DNA of 64,000 nt from Defluviicoccus sp. (lineage in GTDB: Bacteria; Pseudomonadota; Alphaproteobacteria; Rhodospirillales; Defluviicoccaceae), in the NCBI GenBank assembly GCA_029624735.1, contig JARSSM010000020.1, positions 238,555-302,554 of the forward strand. Direction: 5' to 3'. Positions 45,280 through 54,529 of the stretch are shown in pieces. The notes under the pieces are model-generated. The model made no database searches, was not told the origin of the DNA, and worked only from the letters and a program-made list of their open reading frames with translations. The position numbers and the translations under genes are program-made. Numbering within the stretch: the stretch's first letter is position 1; each line of letters starts with the position of its first letter.

Positions 45280-46191
45280 CTATGACTGCGCCGACAGCAT
45301 CCCCATGCGCGGCTGTGCCGATCCGCCGCGCGACCGTGCCGGATCGCTGCGGCCGGCCGAAGCCTCGGCCGGCGCGACAGGCCCGTCGTCCATCACCTCG
45401 ACCTCGTAGCCGCCGCCGATGGCGCGGATGCTCAGGCGCTTGTTGTGGCGAGGTTCCGCCCTTCCGATCGCGACGCGTCGTTCGAGTTCATCGAGTGCGC
45501 TTTCGACGTTGGTGACATCGATGCCATCGAGCGACCGCAGGCTGTAGTTCCACCACCTGATCTGCAGGAGGCGCTCGATGGTGCGCTCGTTGAAGCGCTT
45601 CTTGATCACGCGCGCCGGCACGCCGGCGGCGATCGTGTATGGGGGGATATCGCGCGTAACCACCGAGCCAGCACCGATGATGGCGCCGTCACCGATGGTG
45701 ACACCGCGCCGAATCACCACGCGAGCCCCGATCCAGACATCATTGCCGATGACGACCGTTTGATCGGCCCGGCCCTCGGCGCGATGTTTCGCCTTGGCGT
45801 TCATCACGAGGCGTCTGTTGTGGTCGAAGTAATCCCTTCGCTCGCTTGAGAACGAAGTCGTGCCGCCAACGGCGTAGAAGGCATTGTGCACGCTGAGGAA
45901 GTTGGTGGGGTGCTCCGCCTTGCCGACAATAATATGGCCGGCGATGGCGCAGTACATGCCGATGGACTGGACACTCTCGAAATCAGGGCTTTCTCCGATA
46001 AACGTGTGGGCACCAATCGAGCAAATCTTTCCGGGCCATGACTGCAGGCTGATGGGCGGATAGATCGTCACTTTGTTGTCGGTATTTGGAAAGTATGACC
46101 TTTTTAACGAACTCTCATCTCGCACAATCACTTCGTTCTGGGCGAGTATTTCGTGCAGAACGCCGCGTGTGGCAGCCAGTATAGGTTTCAT
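45280..46191 (-). CDS. CatB-type hexapeptide-repeat acyltransferase
   Basis: A 303-aa left-handed beta-helix enzyme. Hexapeptide turns are visible from about residue 55 (CSIGAHTFIGESPDFES) to 200, with VIGNDVWIGARVVIRRGVTIGDGAIIGAGSVV and the closing IAAGVPARVIKKRF typical of xenobiotic/sugar O- or N-acetyltransferases. The catalytic His is probably in KAEHPTNFLS. The C-terminal 100 residues are not part of the family. Acetylation of the glycan made by the neighbouring genes is inferred. The 5' part has noticeably lower GC than the window average. Confidence 0.85.
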   Translation of the reverse strand: MKPILAATRGVLHEILAQNEVIVRDESSLKRSYFPNTDNKVTIYPPISLQSWPGKICSIGAHTFIGESPDFESVQSIGMYCAIAGHIIVGKAEHPTNFLSVHNAFYAVGGTTSFSSERRDYFDHNRRLVMNAKAKHRAEGRADQTVVIGNDVWIGARVVIRRGVTIGDGAIIGAGSVVTRDIPPYTIAAGVPARVIKKRFNERTIERLLQIRWWNYSLRSLDGIDVTNVESALDELERRVAIGRAEPRHNKRLSIRAIGGGYEVEVMDDGPVAPAEASAGRSDPARSRGGSAQPRMGMLSAQS

Positions 46192-46320
46192 AGCGCGAAC
46201 TGCCTGTCCGGTCTTGCAGGGCCCGCGGACTCTAGGGGGGCAGAAGGAAACAATCTCTTAACAAGATGCTGCGGCTTTCGTTGCGATTTGTCGCGACCTT
46301 GCGCCGATGCGGAAGCCGGT

Positions 46321-46336
46321 GCGGCAGCGCTGCCGC
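46321..46336. promoter_or_regulatory. Perfect palindrome in the divergent acyltransferase/neuB intergenic region
   Basis: GCGGCAGCGCTGCCGC is a 16-bp perfect palindrome in the 280-bp region (46192-46471) between the divergent acyltransferase and neuB genes. It could be an operator or only a GC-rich coincidence. The rest of the region is A/T-richer toward neuB and should hold both promoters; no clear -35/-10 pair was identified. Confidence 0.3.
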
Positions 46337-46471
46337 CGTGCATTCCCCACACATGCCACGGGTGCAATGCGCTCGCATGTAACCCTTCCTTAATGGCGAA
46401 CACCTAAAAACTTACGCGATTTTTGGTTGTGTTGCGAACGACCCCCGAATCCATTGTTAAGGAGTTCCGAC

Positions 46472-47359
46472 ATGAATGCTCCGCTTGTGATCGCCGAGAT
46501 CGGCTGTAATCACAAGGGTGACATGGCGATTGCGAAGGAATTGATCGCCGTTGCCGCCACCTTCTGCAAAGCTGATGCGGTCAAGTTCCAGAAGCGCTGC
46601 CCGCGCGAGCTGCTGACCGCAGAACAGTACAATGCGCCACATCCCAATCCGGCCAACAGCTATGGCCGCACCTATGGCGAACACCGGGAATTTCTGGAAC
46701 TTGACGTCAACCAGCACCGACAGTTGCAGGCATGGTGCCGGGAATTCGGCATCACGTATTCGACCTCGGTCTGGGATCTGACCTCGGCCCGTGAGATCGC
46801 CGCGCTCAACCCCGCCTTCATCAAGATCCCGTCAGCCTCGAACCTGAACTTTCCGATGCTGGGCTACCTCTGCGACAACTATGGAGGCGAGATCCACTTC
46901 TCCGTCGGCATGACGACCCAGGATGAAGAAGAGCAGATCGTCCGCTTTCTCGAGGAGCGCGGTCGCGCCAAGGATGCCGTCTTGTATTCTTGCACGTCCG
47001 GCTATCCGGTCGATTTCAAGGATGTTTGCCTGGGCGAAATCCTGCGTTTGAAGGAGACCTTCGGCGATCGGGTCAAGGACGTCGGCTTCTCCGGCCATCA
47101 CCTCGGCATCGCCGTTGACATTGCCGCCGCCACCTTGGGCGCGCGCTGGATCGAGCGCCACTTCACCCTCGATCGGACCTGGAAGGGCACCGACCACGCG
47201 GCCTCGCTGGAGCCGGATGGGCTGCGCCGCCTGACCCGCGATCTGCACAACGTCTGGCAGAGCCTCGACTACAAGATGAGCGACGTTCTCGAAGTCGAGA
47301 AGGTTCAGCGCGCTAAACTGAAATGGATCGATCCCGCGGCTGCTGCCAAGGCCGCCTGA
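46472..47359 (+). CDS. neuB: NeuB-family nonulosonic acid synthase lacking the SAF domain
   Basis: A 295-aa TIM-barrel enzyme that condenses phosphoenolpyruvate with a hexose such as ManNAc or a relative. AAGGAG precedes the ATG. The family residues are visible in AEIGCNHKGD, VKFQKRCPRELL, FIKIPSASNLNF and GFSGHHLGIA. The catalytic His segment is IERHFTLDRTWKGTDHAASLEP. The chain ends about 30 residues after the barrel, without the SAF (antifreeze-like) domain of typical NeuB/PseI/LegI, so the sugar product may be unusual. neuA follows 3 bp later. Confidence 0.88.
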   Translation: MNAPLVIAEIGCNHKGDMAIAKELIAVAATFCKADAVKFQKRCPRELLTAEQYNAPHPNPANSYGRTYGEHREFLELDVNQHRQLQAWCREFGITYSTSVWDLTSAREIAALNPAFIKIPSASNLNFPMLGYLCDNYGGEIHFSVGMTTQDEEEQIVRFLEERGRAKDAVLYSCTSGYPVDFKDVCLGEILRLKETFGDRVKDVGFSGHHLGIAVDIAAATLGARWIERHFTLDRTWKGTDHAASLEPDGLRRLTRDLHNVWQSLDYKMSDVLEVEKVQRAKLKWIDPAAAAKAA

Positions 47360-47362
47360 GCC

Positions 47363-48109
47363 ATGCGCTCGGATCCAACGACAACCGCGCAGCCGGGATG
47401 TATCGCCATCATCCCGGCCCGCGGCGGCTCGAAGGGCGTGCCGCGCAAGAACGTTCGCATGTTGGCGGGCAAACCGCTGATCGCCTACACGATTGCCGCT
47501 GCATTGGCGGCCGCGCGCGTCGATCGCGTCATCGTCTCGACCGATGATGACGAGATCGCAGCGGTCGCGGTCGCGGCCGGTGCCGAGGTCGTTCGCCGTC
47601 CGGCTGCCATCAGTGGCGATACGGCGTCTTCGGAGGCGGCGCTGCTGCACGTGCTGGATACGCTCGCAGGGACGGAAGCGCGCTTGCCCGCTACCGTCGT
47701 TTTCCTGCAGTGCACCTCGCCCCTGACCACCGCTGCCGACATCGACGGGACGGTTGATGCGCTCGACGCCAACCAGGCCGACTGTGCCCTTGCGGTCGCC
47801 CCGTTCTATCACTTCCTTTGGCGCATCGAGGCTGGCGGCGGCGGCGGCGGTATTAACCACGCGATTCACAACCGCCCGCGCCGGCAGGACATGGAGCCGC
47901 AGTATCTGGAGACCGGCGCCGTCTATGCCATGCGGACCGAAGGCTTCCGGGCCGCCCGGCATCGCTTCTTCGGTCGCGTCGCCCTGTTCGTGCAGGCGGC
48001 AGAGCGGTGCCTGGAGATCGACGAACCGCTCGACTTCCTGAAAGCGGAAGTGATGGTCCGTGCGCTGGCTACACCTCCGATCAAGACCAACCAACCGCGG
48101 GCAGCGTAG
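47363..48109 (+). CDS. neuA: CMP-nonulosonate (acylneuraminate) cytidylyltransferase
   Basis: A 248-aa enzyme that activates the NeuB product with CTP. The nucleotide-binding motif is IIPARGGSKGVPRKN, followed by PLIAYTI, VSTDDDEI and LQCTSPLTT. The acceptor-side motif is YLETGAVYAM. It lies 3 bp after neuB and 43 bp before the second DUF6716-type gene, giving a synthase-activator-transferase order. Confidence 0.92.
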   Translation: MRSDPTTTAQPGCIAIIPARGGSKGVPRKNVRMLAGKPLIAYTIAAALAAARVDRVIVSTDDDEIAAVAVAAGAEVVRRPAAISGDTASSEAALLHVLDTLAGTEARLPATVVFLQCTSPLTTAADIDGTVDALDANQADCALAVAPFYHFLWRIEAGGGGGGINHAIHNRPRRQDMEPQYLETGAVYAMRTEGFRAARHRFFGRVALFVQAAERCLEIDEPLDFLKAEVMVRALATPPIKTNQPRAA

Positions 48110-48152
48110 CAGCCGGCGCCTTCCGGGTACCGGCCGAACAAGGAGCATACCG

Positions 48153-49640
48153 ATGCAGGCAGCGCTGCCGGCGGTCGCCGGCCGGATGCCGCGTCCAAGT
48201 GAGGAGGCGCCGGGGCGGGCCCTGGTGCTCGCCAGCTTCGACTCCTTTCTGAAGGCGGCGAAGCCGATCGGCCAGGCGCTTGCCGCCGCCGGCTGGCAGG
48301 TCGATACCCGCCTGGTGCGGGTCCGCGCCCGCCAGCTGTCTCGGCGCCAGCTGACCGCCCTCGGCTATCTCGCACCGCCACCGGCGGCGACGCTGGCCGA
48401 AACGATCGCTGCGCCGGACCTCATCGACTACGATGTGATCGTGCTCGGTCTTGACGGCCGGCGCACGCGGGCCGTTCTCGGCGGCCTCCGTCGCCTGCCG
48501 CTCGCCGCCCGAAAGACGCGGCCGCTCACCATTGCGCTCTATCCCGGCATCGTGTTCCGGCATCAAGTGCATGGCCTCGCCAACCGCTTCGGTGCCGATC
48601 TGATCCTCTTCAACTCACCGGCCGATCACGCGCATTATGAAGCGACCTGCGCGGCGTTGGGCGTGGCGGCCGATCGCGGCCTCTGCTTCGGCTCAACCGT
48701 CATCCGCGCCGACGATCGATCCCGCCCGGCGCCGGTCTGGCCGCCGCGGACCATCCTTTACGCCGAACAGCCGGACGTGCCGGCATCGCGGATCGAGCGC
48801 CTGTACCTCGTCGACCGCCTGATCGCCTATGCGCGCGCGCATCCGGAGCGCACCGTCATCATCAAGCCGCGGCACGCGCCTGGCGAAACGACACTCAGGC
48901 CGACGATCCACCACCTGGCCGGGATTGTGCGCCGGGCCGAACGCCGCGGGCTCAAGCCGGCCAACCTCCGCCTCGTTTACGACCCGATCGAAAATCTGCT
49001 CGATACGACCGATCTGTGCCTGACCGTGAGCTCGACCGTGGCGCTGCAGGCCGCGGCGCGCGGCATCCCGTTTGCCATTCTGGGTGACTTCGGCATCTGC
49101 GAGGACTACGGCACGAACTTCTTTATCGACAGCGGCTGCCTCACCACCTTTGATGCGTTGCAGGCCGACTACAAGCCAACCCTGCGCCCGCATTGGCTTG
49201 AGCGGCATGTGCTTGCGGCCGAAGCCAACATCCCGGCGCTGGTCGATACGATCGCCCAATGGCGAGACGCCCAGCACCAGGGGGGCCGTGCTTGCGCGTG
49301 GCCGCCCGATCCGTTTGCGTCGATGGGGGCGAGCTTCAATCGCTACCAGGCCGCCGACGGCGCGCTGGCGACGGGGCTGCCTCTGCGCGCTACCTGCCGC
49401 ATTTCGCCGCTGTGGTCGCGCAAGCTGCGGAAGCTCATCAGTGAGCCCAGGCGCTTTTTCGCCGACATGGCGATGAACTGGCACGCCCGGCTCACCTCCG
49501 CCTGCAGGCGAGTCGCGCGGCGCTTCGATCATTCGTCGATCGACACCCGCGATGCCGACGGAACCGTTCACCCGGTTTCGCTGAAGGCTGTGAGAACGGT
49601 TTCGATGGGGAGAAACAGGTATCGGCTGTCGGGCGGATAG
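48153..49640 (+). CDS. DUF6716-type putative glycosyltransferase (second paralogue)
   Basis: A 495-aa protein with AAGGAG before the ATG at 48153. It shares with the 43644-45194 product the segments RTVIIKPRHAPGE, LCLTVSSTVALQAAARG, LGDFGICEDYGTNFF and TFDAL. It probably uses the CMP sugar made by the two genes upstream. The end is basic and amphipathic (RKLRKLISEPRRFF), which fits membrane association. The last 24 codons overlap the convergent GNAT toxin gene; the C-terminal sequence may be a read-through into that module. Confidence 0.75.
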   Translation: MQAALPAVAGRMPRPSEEAPGRALVLASFDSFLKAAKPIGQALAAAGWQVDTRLVRVRARQLSRRQLTALGYLAPPPAATLAETIAAPDLIDYDVIVLGLDGRRTRAVLGGLRRLPLAARKTRPLTIALYPGIVFRHQVHGLANRFGADLILFNSPADHAHYEATCAALGVAADRGLCFGSTVIRADDRSRPAPVWPPRTILYAEQPDVPASRIERLYLVDRLIAYARAHPERTVIIKPRHAPGETTLRPTIHHLAGIVRRAERRGLKPANLRLVYDPIENLLDTTDLCLTVSSTVALQAAARGIPFAILGDFGICEDYGTNFFIDSGCLTTFDALQADYKPTLRPHWLERHVLAAEANIPALVDTIAQWRDAQHQGGRACAWPPDPFASMGASFNRYQAADGALATGLPLRATCRISPLWSRKLRKLISEPRRFFADMAMNWHARLTSACRRVARRFDHSSIDTRDADGTVHPVSLKAVRTVSMGRNRYRLSGG

Positions 49641-50110
49641 GCGATGAACTCGGCGCATTTCAGGTAGAAGCGCTTGGCCGCATCGTCCTTGGCATGAACG
49701 AGCACCGCCGCGATGCCGATGCTCTGCGAGGCGGCGGCAATGCGGCGCAGCGCGTCGGCGAGGATGTCGGCGCCGAGCCCTTTGCCAGCGTGTTCTCGGC
49801 TGACTGCGAGCCGTCCAATGACCGAGACCGGGATCGTATCGGGGGCGTTGCGGCGGACTTTGCCGGGCGCGGCCCTGCGCTCCACTGCTCCTGCGGAGAT
49901 GCAGAAATAGGCAATCACCCGGTTGCTTTCGCAGACGACATAGGTTCGAGAAAACCGGCTCTCGTTCTTCCAGGCGCGTTGGCGCAGCCAATCGTTGAGG
50001 GCCGGCTCGCCACAATCAAAGGACGAAAGCTCGTGTTCGGCGTTCAGCGGAACGGGGGCCGCGATTATGGCCTCCGACCGGTCCGAGTCGCGCTCTACTT
50101 CCTCTCCCAT
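49568..50110 (-). CDS. tacT: GNAT-family toxin of TacT type
   Basis: A 180-aa acetyltransferase of the toxin class that blocks translation by acetylating charged tRNA. Family signs are SFDCGEPALNDWLRQRA, YVVCESNRVIAYFCIS, the acetyl-CoA loop REHAGKGLGADILADAL and the C-terminal KRFYLKCAEFIAYP with LFLPI. The start overlaps the antitoxin gene by 16 bp. The end overlaps the glycosyltransferase gene on the other strand by 73 bp. Confidence 0.88.
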   Translation of the reverse strand: MGEEVERDSDRSEAIIAAPVPLNAEHELSSFDCGEPALNDWLRQRAWKNESRFSRTYVVCESNRVIAYFCISAGAVERRAAPGKVRRNAPDTIPVSVIGRLAVSREHAGKGLGADILADALRRIAAASQSIGIAAVLVHAKDDAAKRFYLKCAEFIAYPPDSRYLFLPIETVLTAFSETG

Positions 50111-50448
50111 GCCGGAACCCGGTGCAGCAGCGTCCGCAGCTTCGGCCCCGGCGCAGGCGGATTATCGAGCGCGTGCAGGAAGGCGTCGTAACGTTCCGGG
50201 TCAAGCACGAACAGCCGCTGGTCGAGCAGCACGTCGATCGCCTGCCGCCTCGCACTCTCAACCATGAATTCGGTGCGTGTCTTGCCGAGGATTGCCGCCG
50301 CGTCGTCAATGAGTTGACGCGCCTGCGTCTCGATCCGCAGGTTGATGCTGCCCTTCGGATCGGCAGCTTTCGAACTCTGAGCGACCATTACGCCCAAATC
50401 CCGCAAGGTTTCCGAAGAGTCCGAAGAGGAAGAGCGTCCCTTTGCCAT
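50095..50448 (-). CDS. tacA: DUF1778 antitoxin of TacA type
   Basis: A 117-aa protein. The ribbon-helix-helix DNA-binding part is INLRIETQARQLIDDAAAILGKTRTEFMVESA, and the C-terminal arm (LDPERYDAFLHALDNPP) is the part that caps the toxin in this family. Autoregulation of the tacAT promoter is expected. The first 20 residues are Ser-rich and outside the family; the ATG at 50388 is an alternative start. Confidence 0.88.
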   Translation of the reverse strand: MAKGRSSSSDSSETLRDLGVMVAQSSKAADPKGSINLRIETQARQLIDDAAAILGKTRTEFMVESARRQAIDVLLDQRLFVLDPERYDAFLHALDNPPAPGPKLRTLLHRVPAWERK

Positions 50449-50517
50449 AGGAGGGACGATACGCTCTTGTACCTACAACGTCAATACGGGCAGCGGCAAT
50501 CAAGGAGCCACCGCTCC

Positions 50518-52068
50518 TCATTCCCACTCGATGGTGCCGGGCGGCTTCGAGGTCAGGTCGTAGACGACGCGGTTGACGCCCTTCACTTCGTTGACGATCC
50601 GGTTCGCTACCCGGGCCAGAAAGGCGTGGTCGAAGGCGAAGGTTTCAGCCGTCATGCCGTCGGTCGAGGTCACGGCGCGCAGCGCCACCACCGCATCATA
50701 CGTCCTGGCATCGCCCATCACGCCTACCGTGCGCACCGGCAGCAGCACCGCGAACGCCTGCCAGATCGCGTCGTAAAGGCCGTTGAGGCGGATCTCCTCG
50801 ATAAAGATCGCATCGGCGCGGCGAAGCAGCGCGCAGCGCTCGGCCGTGACCTCGCCCAGGATGCGCACCGCCAGGCCCGGACCGGGAAAGGGGTGGCGGC
50901 CGACCAGGCTCTCGGGCAGGCCAAGTGTGCGGCCGAGTGCGCGCACCTCGTCCTTGAACAGCGCCCGCAGCGGCTCGACCAGCTTCAAGCGCATCCGTTC
51001 CGGCAGGCCGCCGACGTTGTGGTGCGATTTGATCGTCACACTGGGACCGCCGTGGAACGAGACGCTCTCGATCACATCCGGATAGAGCGTCCCTTGGGCG
51101 AGGAAGTCGGCGCCGCCCAGCGCCTTGGCTTCCTCCTCAAAGACGTCAATGAAGGTGGCGCCGATGGTCTTGCGCTTCGCTTCCGGATCGGTAACGCCTG
51201 CGAGCTTGCCGAGAAACACGCCTGACGCATCCCGGTGGACGAGCGGAATGTTGTAGTGGCCGCGGAACAGGCTCACCACCTCGTCCGCCTCGCCCTCGCG
51301 CAAGAGACCGGTGTCGACGAAGATGCAAGTGAGCTGGTCGCCGATCGCTTCGTGCAGGAGGACGGCCGCCACTGAGGAATCGACCCCGCCGGACAGGCCG
51401 CAAATGACCCGCGCCGGGCCGACCTGTTCGCGGACGGCGGCAATCGCGTGGTCCCTGAAGGTGCTCATCGTCCAATCGCCGGAGCAGCCGGCGACGTGGT
51501 GGGTGAAATTCCGCAGCAGCGCGGCGCCGTGCGGCGTGTGGGTGACCTCGGGGTGGAACTGGACGCCGTAGAACCGGCGCGCGTCGTCGGCGATCACGGC
51601 ATAGGGGGCGCCTTCGGAGATGCCGACGGCGCGAAAGCCGGGCGGCAGGGCCGTCACCCGGTCGCCGTGGCTCATCCACACCGGTTCGCGGCTGCCTTCG
51701 CGCCAGACACCGCGGAAGAGCGCGCAATCGTCGGTGACTTCGACGTAGGCACGGCCGAACTCGCGGGCGAATCCGGCTTCGACGGTACCACCCAGTTGCG
51801 CGACCATCGTCTGCTGGCCGTAGCAGATGCCCAGCACCGGCACGCCAGCTGCGAAGACGGCAGGGTCTGCCCGCGGCGCATCGGCTTCCGTCACCGAGGC
51901 GGGACCACCGGAGAGGATGATCGCCTTCGGGCCGAACTGCTGCAGGTGCGCACGATCGGCGCGGTTGAACGGCACGATCTCGCAATAGACGCCGGCCTCG
52001 CGCACGCGGCGTGCGATCAGCTGTGTGACTTGCGAGCCGAAATCGATGATGAGAATGCGTTCGCTCAA
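50518..52068 (-). CDS. guaA: GMP synthase (glutamine-hydrolysing)
   Basis: A 516-aa enzyme that converts XMP to GMP. The class I amidotransferase domain has Cys in GICYGQQ and His/Glu in QFHPEVTH; the ATP-pyrophosphatase domain has [10 protein letters not shown]; the dimerisation domain ends KPPGTIEWE. The family begins [12 protein letters not shown], which fits a TTG start at 52068 behind GGGAGGGCCAGGGC. The in-frame ATG at 52152 would add 28 residues with no family character. Confidence 0.96.
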   Translation of the reverse strand: MSERILIIDFGSQVTQLIARRVREAGVYCEIVPFNRADRAHLQQFGPKAIILSGGPASVTEADAPRADPAVFAAGVPVLGICYGQQTMVAQLGGTVEAGFAREFGRAYVEVTDDCALFRGVWREGSREPVWMSHGDRVTALPPGFRAVGISEGAPYAVIADDARRFYGVQFHPEVTHTPHGAALLRNFTHHVAGCSGDWTMSTFRDHAIAAVREQVGPARVICGLSGGVDSSVAAVLLHEAIGDQLTCIFVDTGLLREGEADEVVSLFRGHYNIPLVHRDASGVFLGKLAGVTDPEAKRKTIGATFIDVFEEEAKALGGADFLAQGTLYPDVIESVSFHGGPSVTIKSHHNVGGLPERMRLKLVEPLRALFKDEVRALGRTLGLPESLVGRHPFPGPGLAVRILGEVTAERCALLRRADAIFIEEIRLNGLYDAIWQAFAVLLPVRTVGVMGDARTYDAVVALRAVTSTDGMTAETFAFDHAFLARVANRIVNEVKGVNRVVYDLTSKPPGTIEWE

Positions 52069-52183
52069 GCCCTGGCCCTCCCGCTCAATCCCGCGCCGCC
52101 ACGGCTGCGCTGCGCAGCGATCGAAACTTGCGCGATTGGGCCGCAAATGCAAGCGCCCCGCCGGTCCCCGGTCGTCTCCGGCT

Positions 52184-53323
52184 TCAGGCCACTAGCATGC
52201 CGCGCCGCCAGACACTGCGGACGACGGGTACATGCCGATAGGCCTTGACCCAGACCAGATCGGCAAGCCGGTCGGGCGCGATGATGCCGCGGTCGCTGAG
52301 TCCCACCATCGCCGCCGGATGAGCGCTCGCCGTCGCGACCGCGTCGGGCAGCGCGACGCCGAGCAGTTCGTGAAAGAGGAAGCAGGCGTGGATCAGGCTG
52401 ACCGGCACGTAGTCGGACGCGAGGCCATCGACGAGACCGTCGGCGGCCAGCGCGCGTGCGGAGACGTTGCCGGAGTGGGAGCCGCCGAGGACGACGTTGG
52501 GTGCGCCCATCACGATCCAGAGCCCGCAGGCGCGCGCTTTCGCCGCCGCCTCGCGCGTGGTCGGGAACTCGGAGATCGAAATGCCTAAGTCGACCGCATC
52601 TTGGACATGCGCGACGGTCGCATCGTCGTGGCTGGCAAGCGTGAGCCGACGCTCCTGGCTGGCGCGCACGATCTGCAGGCGGTTGGCGGCTGCGTAGCGT
52701 GCTTGCATCTGGCGCGCGGCCGCCAGCATCCGCTCCAGCTCCGCTTCGCTCGGTTCATGGCCGGTGAACTTCATCCAGTTGTCGACGTTCTGCCACTGGC
52801 GCTGGCCGAGCGTGTGGTCCATGACCGAGACCAGCCGTACCAGCGGGTCGTCGACGAGGGCTACGAAGCTGCTCACCACCGTGGGCGACGTCACCTCGCA
52901 GCGCAGATGCAGGAAATGCTCGGCCTTCAACAGGCCGTCCGCCTGCGCCTGCTCCATCGCCAACAGCGATTGGATCAGCGCCTTCGACCGGCCGTTGCCG
53001 TCGTCGTCGCCGATGCCGACGCAGAGCGAATCGAACACCGTCGTCACGCCCGCCGTTGCCATCTGCCGGTCGTGGGTCACCAGCGCCGCGATGTTCGGCC
53101 ACGCGACGCCGGGCCGCGGCTGCAGGTGCCGCTCCAGGTTGTCGGTGTGGATGTCGATCAGGCCGGGGATCAGGAAATCGCCTTCGAGATCAACCGCAGC
53201 CGGCAGGTGGCTCACGCCGGTCTCTATGCTCCGAATCACGCCGTCTTGGACGTGCACCGTGCCATGGCAGACGCGGTCGCCGAGCACGACTTGCGCGTTG
53301 GTGAGAATGAGTTCCCCCGCCAT
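52184..53323 (-). CDS. phnM: Alpha-D-ribose 1-methylphosphonate 5-triphosphate diphosphatase
   Basis: A 379-aa amidohydrolase-fold enzyme of the C-P lyase pathway. It removes pyrophosphate from the ribose triphosphate intermediate. Metal-site segments are [20 protein letters not shown] and [15 protein letters not shown] and FPTTREAA are also family stretches. The start at 53323 was chosen because the longer frame enters the repeat at 53373-53490. No other C-P lyase genes are in the window; DUF1045, also tied to phosphonate use, lies on the other side of the repeat. Confidence 0.95.
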   Translation of the reverse strand: MAGELILTNAQVVLGDRVCHGTVHVQDGVIRSIETGVSHLPAAVDLEGDFLIPGLIDIHTDNLERHLQPRPGVAWPNIAALVTHDRQMATAGVTTVFDSLCVGIGDDDGNGRSKALIQSLLAMEQAQADGLLKAEHFLHLRCEVTSPTVVSSFVALVDDPLVRLVSVMDHTLGQRQWQNVDNWMKFTGHEPSEAELERMLAAARQMQARYAAANRLQIVRASQERRLTLASHDDATVAHVQDAVDLGISISEFPTTREAAAKARACGLWIVMGAPNVVLGGSHSGNVSARALAADGLVDGLASDYVPVSLIHACFLFHELLGVALPDAVATASAHPAAMVGLSDRGIIAPDRLADLVWVKAYRHVPVVRSVWRRGMLVA

Positions 53324-53372
53324 GAGCAATCCTGGTTCCGGAATTCTGCGCTGGTCCCGGTCGGCGTGGCAC

Positions 53373-53490
53373 GTAGTGCACTGGCACAAACAGAGCGTAC
53401 ATCCTGTTTGTGCCGAAAGTGCACGCGACTAAATATGTTGTGCAGCGACAACCTTGCTCGGGCGTGAACCGCCCGATCGGGTCGCTGCAC
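53373..53490 (+). repeat. Structured double-hairpin intergenic repeat, full copy
   Basis: The first hairpin pairs GTGCACTGGCACAAACAG (53376-53393) with CTGTTTGTGCC...AGTGCAC (53404-53424) around loop AGCGTACATC; a 3-nt GAA insertion interrupts the second arm. The loop is the reverse complement of the loop in the 4991-5103 copy, as expected for an inverted copy. The second hairpin (53440-53490) pairs GTGCAGCGAC with GTCGCTGCAC and has an inner CTCGGGCG / CGCCCGAT stem. It sits in the divergent phnM/DUF1045 promoter region. Nothing more was recognised in 53491-53750. Confidence 0.93.
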
Positions 53491-53750
53491 GAGGGGCTAC
53501 CATTGGCGCCAGCCGGCCCCCGGCGAGGGCGGCGGTTGGGCGCCGCGGCGCGCCCCGAAAGCGTTTCGTTCGGCGGACAAGGGAATAGACAAGAATGGAA
53601 GACTTGGAAAGCGCTTCGTGCCGGATTACGCGCTTTCTTTATTAAGAATACATGAAATCGCGATCGGTTCGGGCGACAGCGGCGCTTCAGTCGCTTGCCG
53701 CTGCCCACGCAAGGTTCCGGACCGGTCGCGCAGCGTCGATATGGAATCCA

Positions 53751-54461
53751 GTGCATCCTTTGAGCCCCGCGCCCCGTTACGCCATCTACTATGCACCGCC
53801 GCCGCAGGGAGCCCTGTGGCAGCTGGCGTCGCGCTGGCTGGGCCGCGATGCCGCAACCGGACAGCGGATCGAGCAGCCGCTGATCGCCGGCTTCCCGCCC
53901 GCGCGCCTTGCCGAAATCACGGCAGATGCCGCCCGTTACGGCTTTCATGCGACGCTGAAGGCGCCGTTTTTCCTGGCGTCAGGACGGAGCCCGCGCGAAC
54001 TCGCATCACGCGCAGCCGCCTTCGCCAAAAGGCGCACTGCCTTCCTCGCCCCGCGCCTCGTCCCAGGCTCGCTCGGCGGGTTCATTGCCCTCGTTCCGGA
54101 TCAGCCATCGGCCGCATTGCAGTCGCTCGCCGATGCTGCGGTCGTGGAGTTTGATGATTTTCGCCAGCCACCGAGCATTGCGGAGCTCGAACAGCGCCGC
54201 GCCGCCGGGCTGACGCCGCGCCAGGATCAGCTCCTTGGACGCTGGGGCTATCCTTACGTCTTCGATGCGTGGCAATTCCACATGACGCTGACGACCCGGC
54301 TTGAAGCCAGCGAGCGCGACCGTCTGCTGACCGCCCTTGATCGATATCTGGGGCCGGCATTGACCGATGGGCCCTGGGCGGTCGACGCGATCTGCCTGTT
54401 CCGCCAGGAGAGCCGCGCCGCCCCGTTCCGCCTCTGCGCGCGGTTCCCCTTCCAGGCTTGA
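53751..54461 (+). CDS. DUF1045 family protein (2H phosphoesterase-like, phosphonate-linked)
   Basis: A 236-aa protein. The family begins RYAIYYAPPPQGALWQLASRWLGRD, so the GTG at 53751 was chosen; the ATG at 53652 would add 33 unrelated residues. Two His-x-Thr-type motifs, YGFHATLKAPF and FHMTLTTRL, mark the 2H phosphoesterase fold. The family is regularly found with phn genes and is thought to act on a cyclic phosphate intermediate of phosphonate breakdown; the reaction is not established here. phnM is the divergent neighbour. Confidence 0.88.
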   Translation: MHPLSPAPRYAIYYAPPPQGALWQLASRWLGRDAATGQRIEQPLIAGFPPARLAEITADAARYGFHATLKAPFFLASGRSPRELASRAAAFAKRRTAFLAPRLVPGSLGGFIALVPDQPSAALQSLADAAVVEFDDFRQPPSIAELEQRRAAGLTPRQDQLLGRWGYPYVFDAWQFHMTLTTRLEASERDRLLTALDRYLGPALTDGPWAVDAICLFRQESRAAPFRLCARFPFQA

Positions 54462-54529
54462 CGGCCCGTTGAGGGCGCTGCCGTTGCCGCCAAGCGCCGT
54501 CCTTGCTGTGCCGGCCGGCGGAAGCGGGA

